Source of the DNA: Oxytricha trifallax
Lineage: Eukaryota > Ciliophora > Spirotrichea > Sporadotrichida > Oxytrichidae
Length of the DNA: 64,000 nucleotides
Direction of reading: 5' to 3'
Assembly (NCBI GenBank): GCA_000711775.1
Contig: ARYC01018574.1
Span: 1 to 64,000, forward strand
In this document: in pieces, positions 46,435 to 57,624 of the stretch
Layout: the number at the start of each line of letters is the position of its first letter
How positions within the stretch are numbered: position 1 is the stretch's first letter
Notes under the pieces: generated by a model
Told to the model about the DNA's origin: nothing
Database searches by the model: none
Seen by the model: the letters and a program-made list of their open reading frames with translations, nothing else
Program-made: the position numbers and the translations under genes

Positions 46435-47884
46435 ATGAGCGCTAGCATTTTAAGAAAAACAACAGCCCTTCCATCAAACTAAATGAGACTTACCTTTGGC
46501 AGCAATAAAGAAGTGTGATAGCTGTGAGATGAACTCTCATAAAGAACTACCAGAGCTATCACTTGAGGTCTCTGTTATTAAAATAGAAATTAATAATAGA
46601 AAATAAATGGCAAACAAGTGTGTGGGAGACAGAGAGGAGGAGAAAGGTATGAATGAAATTCCTATACAAACTGAAGAAGTAGAAGTATACTTTTGTGAGA
46701 AGTGTGAGAGAGACTTCGCTCATAAATCTAGTTGGTATAGGCATATGAAAGAGCATAGAGAAGCCAAGCCAACAGTATACTTAAAGCACGATAAAATCGA
46801 CGGAAAGTATGATTGCTTCGAGTGCCATAAGCAGTATGCTCATACTAGAGATTTAAGGAAGCATCTTTTAAAAGCTCACAAGAAAGATTTAGAGATTGAA
46901 AAGCATGAAGATGAATTGAAGCTACTTAACAAAAGAAAAGCAAGAGAATCTTCGAAAATGGTAGAGCTCGAACAAGCTTGTGAATCAGAATATGTGAGGA
47001 AATCACGCAACCTACTAGCATCTGAAATCACAAAGATTATGATTAAAATTCAATATAAAAAGATTCCAGTTCTTGCCTAAGTTGACCTAGACACTTCACT
47101 TTAAAGCTACCTTATATTAGAAGACTCCTTTGATAAGAAAGTTATCAATGATCATCAGTATGCATACAAGGTGTATCCCTTCAACTATCTCTTAAGTGAT
47201 GATAAATATTAGATGGAGTTCACAAATGAGTATCAAGTACTCACTCAAGCAAAGTTTAAAGAGTGTAGTTACTTAATCAAGCTAGATGCTGTTCTCCTTG
47301 CCAAGGATCATGTTGCTTTCAGACTCCCACTCTATGAAATGACCCTCAGAGATTTTATTACTGATCAAAGGAATCATAAGTAGCTTGCTTTGATAGCAAC
47401 TTAAACCTTACAAGGTATAAAAGAGCTACATAAGTTAGGCTTTGTTCATAGAGATTTGAAACCAGAGAATATTATGATAAACTTCTCACCTGTAAGAGTG
47501 ACAATTATTGACTTCAACAGAGCATTAAGGGTAGAAGTATCAAGGCTAGGAAGTGTTATGGGAACTCCAGGCTATTATCCTGAAAGAGAAGACTGGAGAG
47601 ATGGAGACTATCAATGGGATGTGTGGGCTTTAGCAGCAATAATAATAGAGTGCGATATGCCTCGGAATGATTACTACTCTACAAGGTGTGAGAAAGATGC
47701 TAAGTAAAGAATCAAGTAATTTATAGACAAAACCAGAGTATCTCAATCATTAAAATAAATGGCAGAATCAATAATCTTAAAACCAAACTCTAGATCAGAC
47801 ATAACATTAGAGAAGATAGAGTTGTGGTTAAGTAAAATAAACTTCAGACCTCTCCCACATGATCCAAAAGTGCATTTTGAGTGA
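46435..47884 (+). pseudogene. TBE-C 57-kDa zinc-finger/kinase-like protein
   Basis: The likely start is ATG 46435 (MSASILRKTTALP), with a 1-base frame change near 46510. From there one frame without TGA reaches 47884. C2H2 fingers: CEKCERDFAHKSSWYRHMKE and CFECHKQYAHTRDLRKHLLK (46700-46880). Kinase-like domain: YAYKVYPFNYL near 47165, LGFVHRDLKPENIMIN near 47440, IDFNRAL near 47510, GTPGYYPE near 47565 and WDVWALAAIII near 47620. The HRD and the Asp of DFG are intact, while Gly of DFG is Asn in every TBE copy here. Confidence 0.87.
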
Positions 47885-48105
47885 TTAAATTAAATACATT
47901 TACTATAAATTTCACATTAAAACCTATTAATAACCCCAACCCCTAACAAATTCCCTACAAATCAAAGCACTTATAAACCTCATTAAGGGGTTTTGGGGTT
48001 TTGAATGCTTAACCATGAAGACACTACTAAAAATAATTATTACCAATTTAGTAACTACTAAAATTATTTAAGCTAGCGAAAAATTTATCTAATATACTAA
48101 AAATC

Positions 48106-49508
48106 ATGAGTAAAAAAAAAGCGAAGTAAAATATCTAAAAAGAAAAGTAGAGCTAGTTAAGCAACTCAGATCAGGAAGCATCGAACTACACTGCTGAGTT
48201 TTGAATTAAGTATAATTAAAAGAACTTAAGAATGAGGAATAAAAGACTAAGATTTTGTAATTTCTGAAGTAACAAGGCATTTTAGGGAAAATAACTTATA
48301 AGGATGTCAAAATCTAACTTTAAAAGAAATTTTAAAAAGAGGTTTTACAAGTCCATAGGAATTGGTTGATAACAACCTTAAATTCAAGATAAAGTGAAAG
48401 TCGATGAAATATTCCCTAAAAATAATTCATTCAAAAATAGGTTTATAAATTGCAATTGAAAAAATAAGCATTAATTAGAAGGCCAAATAACTTTAATAAA
48501 GCGATGATTCATTATCAAAGATTTCTTAAGATCCAGGTCAAAGAGATAAAAAGGCTAATTCTGTACTCCGATCATAAGATTCATAATAGTTGCCTACTAA
48601 GTCAGAAGATTTTAAGACATGAGTCTGACTATACTTTTCCTGAATTAAATTAAATTGATCGCATAATAAGCAAGTAATTTACAGGTTTGAAAAATGATCA
48701 TTGGCTGAAATGAAACAATAGTTGTTTACTCAAGTCCCATAAATCCTAGACAGTAAACTTAATGAAATGTTAAATGAACAAAACTAAAATAAGAATGAAC
48801 AAATTTAGAATTTATAGGATTAAATAAATCAGATAGACATCCAAATGCTTTAGCAATTAGTAATTGAAGGGAAAGATGAAATATAAAATGCCTTTTAGAT
48901 TTTGGTTAACGAAATTAAACTTTATCACCTACAATCGGTATTGTATCGCAAGAAGCTTTGGCTAACATGTAAGAAGGTTCACTGAATTGTATAACAATCT
49001 TAAAAACTTATATATGATAATCAAAATCAATTTGTGACTTTTAAAGAAAACTAGAGCAAAAATGAAAACCAGATATCTCAAAACAAAAATTAATCGAGGA
49101 TCAGCAAAAAAATATGTATCTTAAATCCAAAGGTTCATAGAATAAGTATATAAAATTTGCACTGAGCACTTGAAATAAATGAATAACAATTTTGATACAG
49201 TTAATGATAACATGAAGTAACTTAATAGTAGAATAACTACTATTGAAAAAGCAGATATAGAAAATAACTTAGAATAATTTACCAATGAGAAGGACTAAAA
49301 TGTTGAATAGCAAAGACTAAGACAAAACGAATAATAACAAAGTATAAAGAATTTACATTTTATGCCTGATTATTAAGTAGTTTAGACTATATAAATATAT
49401 AATGCTTAGAATAAATCTGTCAAGTTTGTAGAAATCTCTGGAAACCATTTTTTATTTGAAAATTTAACATAGAAATTTTTATTGGTATAAGAAAATAATT
49501 ATATCTGA
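48106..49508 (+). pseudogene. Broken gene for a glutamine-rich coiled-coil protein
   Basis: Protein-like ciliate-code sequence hops between frames. It has a basic start (MSKKKAKQNIQKEKQS) at 48106, a lysine/glutamine-rich helix (LKELKNEEQKTKILQFLK) near 48210-48260, and a Ser/Gln-rich stretch near 48500-48630. A clear heptad-like coiled coil follows (LDSKLNEMLNEQNQNKNEQI) at 48750-48900. The last block, 118 codons from ATG 49191 to TGA 49508, is free of stops. I recognise no family. It starts about 100 bp beyond TBE-C. Repeated frame changes suggest a pseudogene or multiple small eliminated sequences. Confidence 0.45.
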
Positions 49509-49889
49509 TTACTAATTTTATAACTTAATCTATATACTTCCTTACTTTAATTTTACTATAAAGATTTTGAACCTGCCTAATCATTTTACTCTATGGTGTT
49601 TTGGGGTTTATAAGTATGAAAGTAAATAAATTAATAATCATTATGGTCTATTATGTATATTCATTTATTTGTCACATAATAAAAAATTAAAATATTAGTT
49701 GATAATTACATACATTTGATTTATAGTTTGCTTTTAAATTATTTATAAACAGTTATTAAGTACGATTATTTATTGAGACATATTTTCTTAACTTTTCTGG
49801 ATGTGTTGTTAGTTATCTAACAATTTATCTCATTTATATATTAATTTAAAATAAAAAGAAATATTTACCACCAGTGATCATGGATGACA
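49509..49889. other. AT-rich spacer
   Basis: Contains GTTTTGGGGTTT near 49598, similar to one telomere repeat, but with no second TBE-like end nearby. Otherwise nothing. Confidence 0.4.
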
Positions 49890-50810
49890 AAATGATGGAT
49901 CGGTTCTACCAACTGGAAATTTGGAAACTCTAAATTTTTGAGAGACTAAGAAGAAATTGAAAGTGTTGTCATTCCAGCAAACTGTTAAAGCAACATGAAG
50001 AATTGCTGGAATTGGGTAATCATGAGAATTGAAAAAATTCTAATCAATTGGAGGTATGTGGTGCAAGAAGAAATGCTGAGTGCTTGGTAGTAATAGGGAA
50101 GTTTGTAAAACAATTAAATGAAATAGCTTCAGAGATGGTGGGAGCAAGATTCAAGATTGAAAGTACCTACAAGATGGAACAAACCAAGATTAAGACATTC
50201 CCTGAAGATTGTGGAGTTATTACTATACATTTAGTACATTGCATTGCATTAGAATTGTAAAATAATAATATATTTTAGATATTTGCAAAGAACTGGATTA
50301 GCATACATAGAATCTACCCAATATTCAACTTAGACATGGGTTATAATAAAATTGAGTGTAAAATATGGCTTATCAATTAAGGATGAAGAGGTGGAATAAA
50401 TCTGGAAAAGAAAATTTCATCGATTTTGAAACAAGTTGAGGTGGAGATGGGGCAGAAACATATAGTAAAATTTATTTTTACTGATAGGAAGAAATATTAT
50501 TGGTGAGCCAGTGGTAATCAGTTCTGGAGCAAGAGTATGAAAGATGTGAAAAAGATTTGACCGGATGTTACAAAAAAATTTGAACAACAAACTTGAAAGA
50601 TACATATTCAGTGGCAAACCAGAACCACAACCATTGAAAGTACCCTAACATAAACATCAGAGGGAGTTAGAAGCAGTCTTGAAAACCCACAGTGAAAACT
50701 TTCAGAAGGTATGAAGAAGAGGGAAGAGAGACTAAGCAGCAGTGTCAAGATGAAGAGGAGACTAAAGTTCAGAATTGAATTACAAAGAACCGTGAGATGA
50801 GGCATCACTC
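49890..50810 (+). pseudogene. Ulp1/C48-like gene family, pseudogene copy
   Basis: Matches the gene at 13721-14977 over the peptidase core: STNWKFGNSKFLRDQEEIES near 49910 (STNWKNDNSRFWRDQEDIKS there), VVIPANCQSNMKNCWNWVIM near 49945-50005, a frame change near 50045, PEDCGVITIHLV near 50205, IFQIFAKNWISIHRIYP near 50270, then a second frame change near 50355 into KYGLSIKDEEVEQIW. The histidine site is Cys-Trp here, against Cys-Met in the other copy, and the conserved Gln before the Cys is absent. The 3' part (to about 50810) is charged and unrecognised. Confidence 0.6.
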
Positions 50811-53790
50811 TTTTGAAAATTTCGTTATTTTAAAAACCATTAATTAATTTAACTCTCATGTATTCTTCGATATCTTAAGAGATAAAGTTTCTGATTAAAT
50901 AATAAAAATATTAATTTGTCTTTATTTTGAATTTCATTGTTTTTATTTTTAAGGATTTCGACATAAACCAGATAAGTTTAGTTTATAACGAAAATTTAAG
51001 AGTTTTATTTTTTTAAAAAATAAATTGTTTATTATTTTATTGTTTATAATTTTACTAATTTATCTAATTTTTCTGATTTATAGGGAAAATAAATATTTAG
51101 ATAATTTCTTAAAATTGTATTTATGAGATAAAGCTAATATTTCTTTATTTATAATTTTTAAGTTATCATTTTAACTAATTAGTTTCTAAAAATAAATAAT
51201 AAATAATATATAGAAATCTGATAATTTTATTTCATACAAAACAGTCCAGTTATGTTTTATTTAATTCGATATTTTTTATCTGAAACAGTCACATAAATAT
51301 AAAAATCAATTAATTTTATAGTTGTATTGTTTAAGATTTTAAATTTTAAATAAATTTAGCGAGCAAGTTACATTGTCAATATATGTATCATACAATATTA
51401 TAGAGAAAGGAAATTGAACAATTAGTTTATAAAACACTTAAGTTTATGATGATGACATACTTATTTATTCAAATCTCCCGAATAATATCTTGAAGGAATT
51501 TATAAAATATTAATATTTTGACTTTTCAACCTAAAACTTTCAAAAAACTATCTTTGCATGTAAGTGATATTATGATAATCATATTTTAATGGTAAATGGT
51601 GTCAAATTTTATAAAACAATTTTAATTTGTTAAAATATGATTTGATAGTATTTACTTTTCTATCTTTAGCAATTTAAATTATTTAGTTGAGTTAAATTGA
51701 TAAGTAGGTCGAGATATTTATTCTTTAAAGAATCTCATCTGTCATCAATATAAAATATAAGGAGAATAAATGTGATTCTTGATAAAAATATTTATTAAAT
51801 TTAAAGAAGCAAATAAAAATTCAAATTAAGCTTTGTATTATACAAATCATAAGTCACATCAAAAGAATTTTTATTAAATTTTAAAGTATGATGAAATTAT
51901 TTTTTCAATACATCTAGATAATAAATTGACAAGATATATTAATTAGTTCTATTAAAGTAGGCATTGATCATTATAAATGACATTAATTTTAATTTAATTG
52001 GATTAATGTCAAACCTTATTTATCATAAATTAGTTTTAAATTGATAATAAAGCTCCAAATCTTCAAATATAAATATTAATATTAATGATTTTACATATAC
52101 TCAATCAATTTTAAAACAATAGTAAATATTATTATTTTAAACCTTGTATTTAATTAGAATATTTCCATATTTAATTTTCAAAATAGTTCAAAATAGAAAT
52201 CTTAAAATCGCTTTAAAGTGCGAACTAAATTCTAACTTAAAATGGCTTAAATTATAAAAATATTAAAGATAGGAAGATTTTCACGAATTCAGCTGGAAAA
52301 TTTGCTAAAGTAATGCTTTTTTATACTCTTAAAATAGACCTATTAAAAATCTGATAATATTTAAATCTAAATTAGTTAAGATTATGGCTAGTATAAAAGT
52401 ATGAGTGAGCGAAGACATCAAATACTTAACATTCTAGTTCACCTGTAAAAAAATAATATTAATAAATTTGAAATTGTAAAATTTTAAGCAGTATTATAAT
52501 AATTAGGTTTGAAACTTGTTTACTAAACTCATTTCTCAACTATTTCATTGTCGTCTTTATTCATAAATATTATGGCTATAAAGTTTCCAGTTCCAATTAT
52601 TATTATAAATTATTATATCTTGCATAATTAACTTTATATTATTAATCTAAATCTTAATAGACATTAAATTCTTCTAGTAATTATTCTTATTATGAATTAT
52701 ATTGAGGATATTTAGGGATAAATCTTCAATTTATTCAAGATGCATTTATGAGCTTAATGTTATGGATCGACATTTGGTTTATTATTTGTTTGGTATAATA
52801 TTATTAAATCTTTTGTATTTATCCAACTACCTTATTTAAAATTCTTCATTTCCATCTTTAAAATTAGTAGATAACATTATAGCTTCTTTATTAATTATCA
52901 TTGTAATGACAGTTATTACACTGTCAATGACTAAATTTCTGCATCTAAACATTAGAGTTTGTCTTCCGAATATATAATTCTTCTTCTTATGTATTCTGAA
53001 TAATTAGTTTGATTGAGGCAAGGTTGATATCAATTCAGTTATTTCTATTCTTGCTTATCATACTTTCCTTACTTTAATTTTGAATAGCAGCTTATATTAG
53101 ATTATAATATATTAATTATATTTAATATTTTTTACTTATTCTTCATTTTTACACTCTATTATTATTTTATTACTACATTTTTCGATTGCTTTTTGCTCTT
53201 TTTAAGATCAGACTCATTATTCTTGCAATTAAATATATATATATATATTATCATGATTATGGAATTATGAATATATAGTAAGAGATCATTTATAATTTTT
53301 ATTTGCCTCATTAATAATATTCTCCATATATATTATGTTTTGTTTTTTTTATCATTTTTTTTAAATGCAGTTGGAATTATCAGATTTGTTACAAAGTGTT
53401 ATTTTCTGCATTATCTCTTTTAATTTCTTCATTATAATTATAATCACTTTTTCTTGATTCTTTATTTATATATATGTTATAAATCGTATTTTAAAATACA
53501 TCAATATATTATTAAAATTATTATAATCAATCTCGCTAACAATAATATATTCTTAAATATAACCTTGTATCATTATTCCTCATTTTGATGATATCTCAAA
53601 TAGACTTCTCATTTTTGATGTATGAATGTTTCACTTAGCTGTCCAATGCATTATGAATACTTTTAAGATTTCATTGCTCCCATTTCTCTTAACCGAAGTG
53701 ACTGATTGAAGGTGAATGTCATGTTGTTGAACTATTTATTATTTATAATAAGAAATATATAATAAAAAATTAACTGTCATAAAAACCAAA
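50811..53790. other. AT-rich DNA, nothing recognised
   Basis: Three kilobases of AT-rich DNA without a supported gene. There is an (AT) run near 53236-53250. Confidence 0.5.
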
Positions 53791-53797
53791 AGATATA

Positions 53798-54905
53798 ATG
53801 AAATCAAAATTAAGTTTAAAAAGCAAGGTGGCAAGATATGCTTATTTGAATCGGTATGGGACCTTTAAACCAACTCAAAATCCAAGACTGCTATTGACAC
53901 TTTCCCAAATTTCAAAGATTTTAAAAGTCCCAGTATAATTTGTCAGAGAGTCATGTTCAAACTATTATAAACCACGCCATAGTGTTACACATACTTAAAG
54001 CTAGAATAGAAAGAAAATAACTTAAGAGTAAATAGATTACTTAATGAGTGAAGAAACTCTTAGTGGTTGGAAGGGCTACTCACTTCACACTAGAACTATG
54101 CCTTTCCATAGACTCTACCCTGATTCTACTATAACAGTCTCTTAGCTATAGTGCTTTTATAAGAAATTCAAAATAAAATACAAAGTAATGAGAACGACAT
54201 TAAAACTTAGCAACTATTGATTAAAATGTGTTAAGAAACAAAGACTAGAGAGATTCAATAAACTCTTGGAATTAGTTGATGATAGCAAAAAGATAATATA
54301 TGTGGATGAGATTATCTTTAAACCATACTAAGTTTAGCAGCATACATGGGCAAGTTTAGGGAGAAATTATAAAAAGAAGGTTTATAATTAAAAGCTATGG
54401 CAGCTACTGTAGCCGTAAGCATGGAGTCAGGACTTGAAGTCTATCAATTTAAAGTAGAATAAATTAATATGAAAGACATTAAAACTTTGATTGAGTATCT
54501 GTGTTTGAAGAATAAACACGAAAATGTAGTAATATTCTGGAATAACTTGAGAGCACACCATAGCAAGATGGTACAGGAACAGATTAAAGGATAAAACTGG
54601 GAATGTGTTTATAATGCCCCATTCTCCAGAATTTTATTGCATAGAGGAAGTCTTTTTATTAGTAAAAAAGAATATATGCAAAAAATATTTCAAAGTGATT
54701 TTCAAGTGAATGGGGAAGAGCACTTATAAATTATAAAAGACAGTATACAAAGATAAAAGTAGACAAAGTAAGATTTATAATAACACGGCATTCAGACAAA
54801 ATGAAATACTATATAAAGCTTAATGAATAAATAGACATCCAATATGGAAATACTGGTCATGACTCCAGAATTCCTCCATAAATTCATCTTCTAGTCCCTA
54901 CATGT
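53798..54905 (+). pseudogene. Divergent TBE-like transposase (element F)
   Basis: ATG 53798 (MKSKLSLKSKVARYAYLNRYG). The middle block QIDYLMSEETLSGWKGYSL...FHRLYPD (about 54035-54115) aligns with TBE HIEYLCDSKTLKYWAHFPL...FHRKFPD. The core has IIYVDEIIF (first Asp, about 54300). The second block reads VVIFWNNLRAHHSK (about 54525), with Asn where the second Asp is expected. The third block has CIEEVFL after a frame change near 54630. At least three frame changes. Clearly related to, but far from, the five TBE copies above. No C4A4 terminal repeat is visible upstream. Confidence 0.72.
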
Positions 54906-55596
54906 TCGATGATAAATTGAACCATGACTGTGTCAGTGGAGGCTTTGTTAGGATGTCTCTTCGCTTCAATCTTGTCCTTGAATTAGTGAAAGTCAACAGA
55001 AACTTTGTAATGCTCTCTCTTTTTCTTTCTAATTCGAGGTTTAGACTTCTGCTTGAGCATGGAGAGAGCCTTCCCTTTAGATTCTAAAATTAAATATATA
55101 TTATTAATATAAGCTTACTAGAAAAAAATGACTCCCCTGATAATTCTTTGTATAAATCTTCATTGATGTAAATCTTTTCTTTTTCTTAAGTGTCATCAAT
55201 ATTCCTTTTTCGATTTGCATATTTTAAAAGTAATGAGACATATCCTGTCCATAAGTGCCTAACACACCATAGAAGTACTTTCTGTCTGGGAGTGTTGTAT
55301 AATCAGGATAATAGTTCATGAACCTTATTATTTCCTGATCATTCTTAATCTGGTCAAAAACATTCTTGACAGATAGCTCTTCGTTATAAGGCACGTTAAT
55401 CTGAATTACCTCTCCTGAATTTAATAGCTACTTTTCACCTGAAAGGAAGTCTTTGATAAATCTCATAGTGATATTTTCTTCACTTGGCAAAAAATACCCC
55501 TCTTAGATTTATATTTAAATGATCTTATTGTTGAATTGAGAAAGTTTACCCAATCACTTTTAAAACGAAATTTATTTTGGAACTCTCTTGCGTCAT
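54884..55596 (-). pseudogene. Divergent TBE-like 22-kDa protein gene (element F)
   Basis: ATG 55596 to TGA 54884, convergent with the F transposase as in TBEs. The core GYFLPSEENITMRFIKDFL, VPYNEELSVKNVFDQ and LPDRKYFYGVLGTYG aligns with TBE GFFLPTKEGTKISFLKALL, IPFYPEISVTNLYDD and LPERNFFFGVLATLK. Two introns sit at the same places: 55502-55549 (48 nt, GTAAAC...CTAAG, phase 1) just before GYFLP, and 55084-55118 (35 nt, GTAAGC...TTTTAG) before the basic C-terminal exon. One frame change follows intron 2. Confidence 0.75.
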
Positions 55597-56656
55597 GGGC
55601 TTAGATAGACTATCTTTCCATATTTTAAAAATATTTAAATTATTTTTAAAAATATAAATCAGAAACTTTATATAATTTTGATCTATTAATTATATTTATG
55701 AAATAAAATTTTTTATTAAGTATGGAATTCTATATAATTAAAAGCTTTCTTAACTGATCATAAAATATAAATAAATTTTGTAATAAGAAATGTTTTTTAC
55801 TCTATTAAAAAACTTTTTAGATAAGTTTAACTTTAATAATATTTTTAATTAAAATATAATAAAAATAATATGTCATAGTTGCAATGTGCTTGGCAATATG
55901 TAATAATAAACAAACTCTTTTTATATGTTTATAATATAATTATAACACTTGCAACTGATATTTGCTTAGATAATTATACATAAAATATTTAGAAAATAAG
56001 AATAATTTATTTATTGCTATGATGCTCTTCAAGGCCATCTTTAGATAATCTATTTATATATTTTTTAAATAATTTAATTATTTGTAACTGGTTTCTATAG
56101 TAATCTCTAAACATTAATGAATAATATAATAATTATTTTTTAAAAAGAAGGAAGTCAATTTATATATGGGTGAAAAGTCTTCCTATTTTGTTTTCAAACT
56201 ATTTATAAAGTATTCCTAGCTCAAGATTAGAATTATAGCTCAAACTAGTTAGAATTATTCATTAAATAATTAGTTTAATATTATAAAAGAATGAATATTT
56301 CTTATAAAACTTATAAAGTATTAAATAATACCAATACAACCTATTTATCTCACCATGCTATTTATAGCTCGTGAAATAAATTTTTAATTATAAAACTAAT
56401 TACAATGTTAAAGCACTCATTGCTATTATTTATTATTTTTAATTAAATAATTTTTTTAGTATATACTATAAATTTTAGAATAAACAGAAAGTAGTTCTTG
56501 GATAAACCAAAAACCCTTTCATATAGTTCAGTCCTAAGTTTTTACTCATAAAATCGGCTTCCTAAGAAATTAATCAATTTAAATATTGAAGATTATAAAA
56601 AAATCATTTAGCTTAATTAAAAGTCAAATTAAAACAAACTACAATAAGTAAAGTAT
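55597..56656. other. AT-rich spacer between F 22-kDa and zinc-finger ORFs
   Basis: Corresponds in position to the divergent promoter spacer of TBEs but is longer (about 1.06 kb). No repeats as clear as in A-E. Confidence 0.35.
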
Positions 56657-57118
56657 ATGCCAAAGAAAATATAAGCACAAATAATAGATTTAACAAGCAG
56701 ATTTGTTTGTAAATAATGCCACTCAGAAACCCGTCATGCTAGTCTAAATGCACTTGAGGTTCACATCACCCGGTATCATAGGGATTTACTCAAAGCCAAT
56801 AAGTAGAGTGACATGCTTCTAAAGAGGACTTGCAAATATTGTGATCACAAAGGACAGGGTGTATTACTGCAGAAGGTATGGGGCCAATTGCAACACCAGC
56901 ATCAATAAACAAAAGTAATTGAGAAGTACAAAGAAGATAAAAAAAACACGAATATTAAATTAGAAAGTTAATTGCTAGGTGGTACCAACCACTTAGGACT
57001 TTCTGATAGAGCTTTCTACTACACTAAGGCCTACCGAGGGCAGGTAGGGGGTTGCTGGGCGCAACGCATGAGGGACCAGTCGGCGGGGTTCAATCTGTCA
57101 GCGTAAACTCCCGAGTGA
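56657..57118 (+). CDS. Zinc-finger ORF of element F (counterpart of the TBE 57-kDa N-terminus)
   Basis: ATG 56657 (MPKKIQAQIIDLTSRFVCKQ) opens a TGA-free frame to 57118. A C2H2-type finger (CKQCHSETRHASLNALEVHI...H, about 56715-56785) and a second Cys-Cys/His-His group (CKYCDHKGQ...HQH, about 56825-56895) match the two-finger layout and spacing of TBE 57-kDa proteins. So does the position, divergent from the 22-kDa gene. A lysine-rich stretch (to about 56970) follows. Beyond about 56985 the frame enters GC-rich repeat DNA (R1 and its extension), so the native protein is probably truncated there. No kinase-like domain follows; the MT-A70 pseudogene does. Confidence 0.6.
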
Positions 57119-57600
57119 GCTGGATCCTAAGATTTCCCTGCATAAGATGAGTTACTGGCTTGAGTCCAGTTTCCTAGGTAATAGGGAGCAGGAAAAAGGT
57201 ACACTCTGCCTTCAAAAATGAGAAGACGAAAACCATTAAAGCCAACGATAAGGATTTTTCTCCCACACCGGGTTAGGGAGCTGAAGCTACCACGAAAGGA
57301 TAGGGATTATGTTTCCCAGCAGCGGTGGGACCGGTAAGCGTTTTTCTCCATCTTCTGTCACTCTGGTAGGATCCTACGAGCTCTGTCCTCCATGGTGAAA
57401 ACCCGGTTGACATCTTGATTTAAGGTGAGGACTAGGTGATAGCAAGAATGATTTTTTCGGAGTTTTCTACTTCACGACTGCCACGTCACGAAATTTGCCA
57501 CGTCAACTCATTCAGATACGTCTACGTCACGACTAAGATTGATGGTTTGATTTTAGTATTAAACAGTGATATGTTAAATTTATTTGATTTTAATCATTAA
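56985..57600 (-). repeat. Dispersed repeat R1, copy 2 (inverted, longer)
   Basis: 57079-57600 is the reverse-complement counterpart of 20952-21449, with scattered differences and a 28-bp insertion near 57265. It includes the same cluster of ACGT cores (57485-57530). About 95 bp more GC-rich DNA (56985-57078) precedes it and has no match in copy 1. It separates the zinc-finger ORF from the MT-A70 pseudogene. Confidence 0.7.
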
Positions 57601-57624
57601 ACACAAAAAAAACACTAATCATTC

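Larger units (their letters stand above)
43934..48003 (+). mobile_element. TBE-C, complete 4.07-kb element
   Basis: Ends CAAAACCCCAAAACCCC (43934) and the complement ending at 48003. AAT is duplicated at 43931-43933 and 48004-48006. Terminal inverted repeats of about 78 bp differ slightly from A/B (TTAATGAGG versus TTAGTGAGG). Gene order from left: transposase (plus), 22-kDa (minus), 57-kDa (plus), the opposite orientation to A, B and E. It represents a different TBE subfamily from A/B and from D/E. Confidence 0.95.

Noticed and set aside
49597-49615. GTTTTGGGGTTTATAAGT as a TBE end
   Set aside because: Only one partial telomere-like unit with an 11-bp match to the terminal repeat, no partner end, no TBE gene attached.
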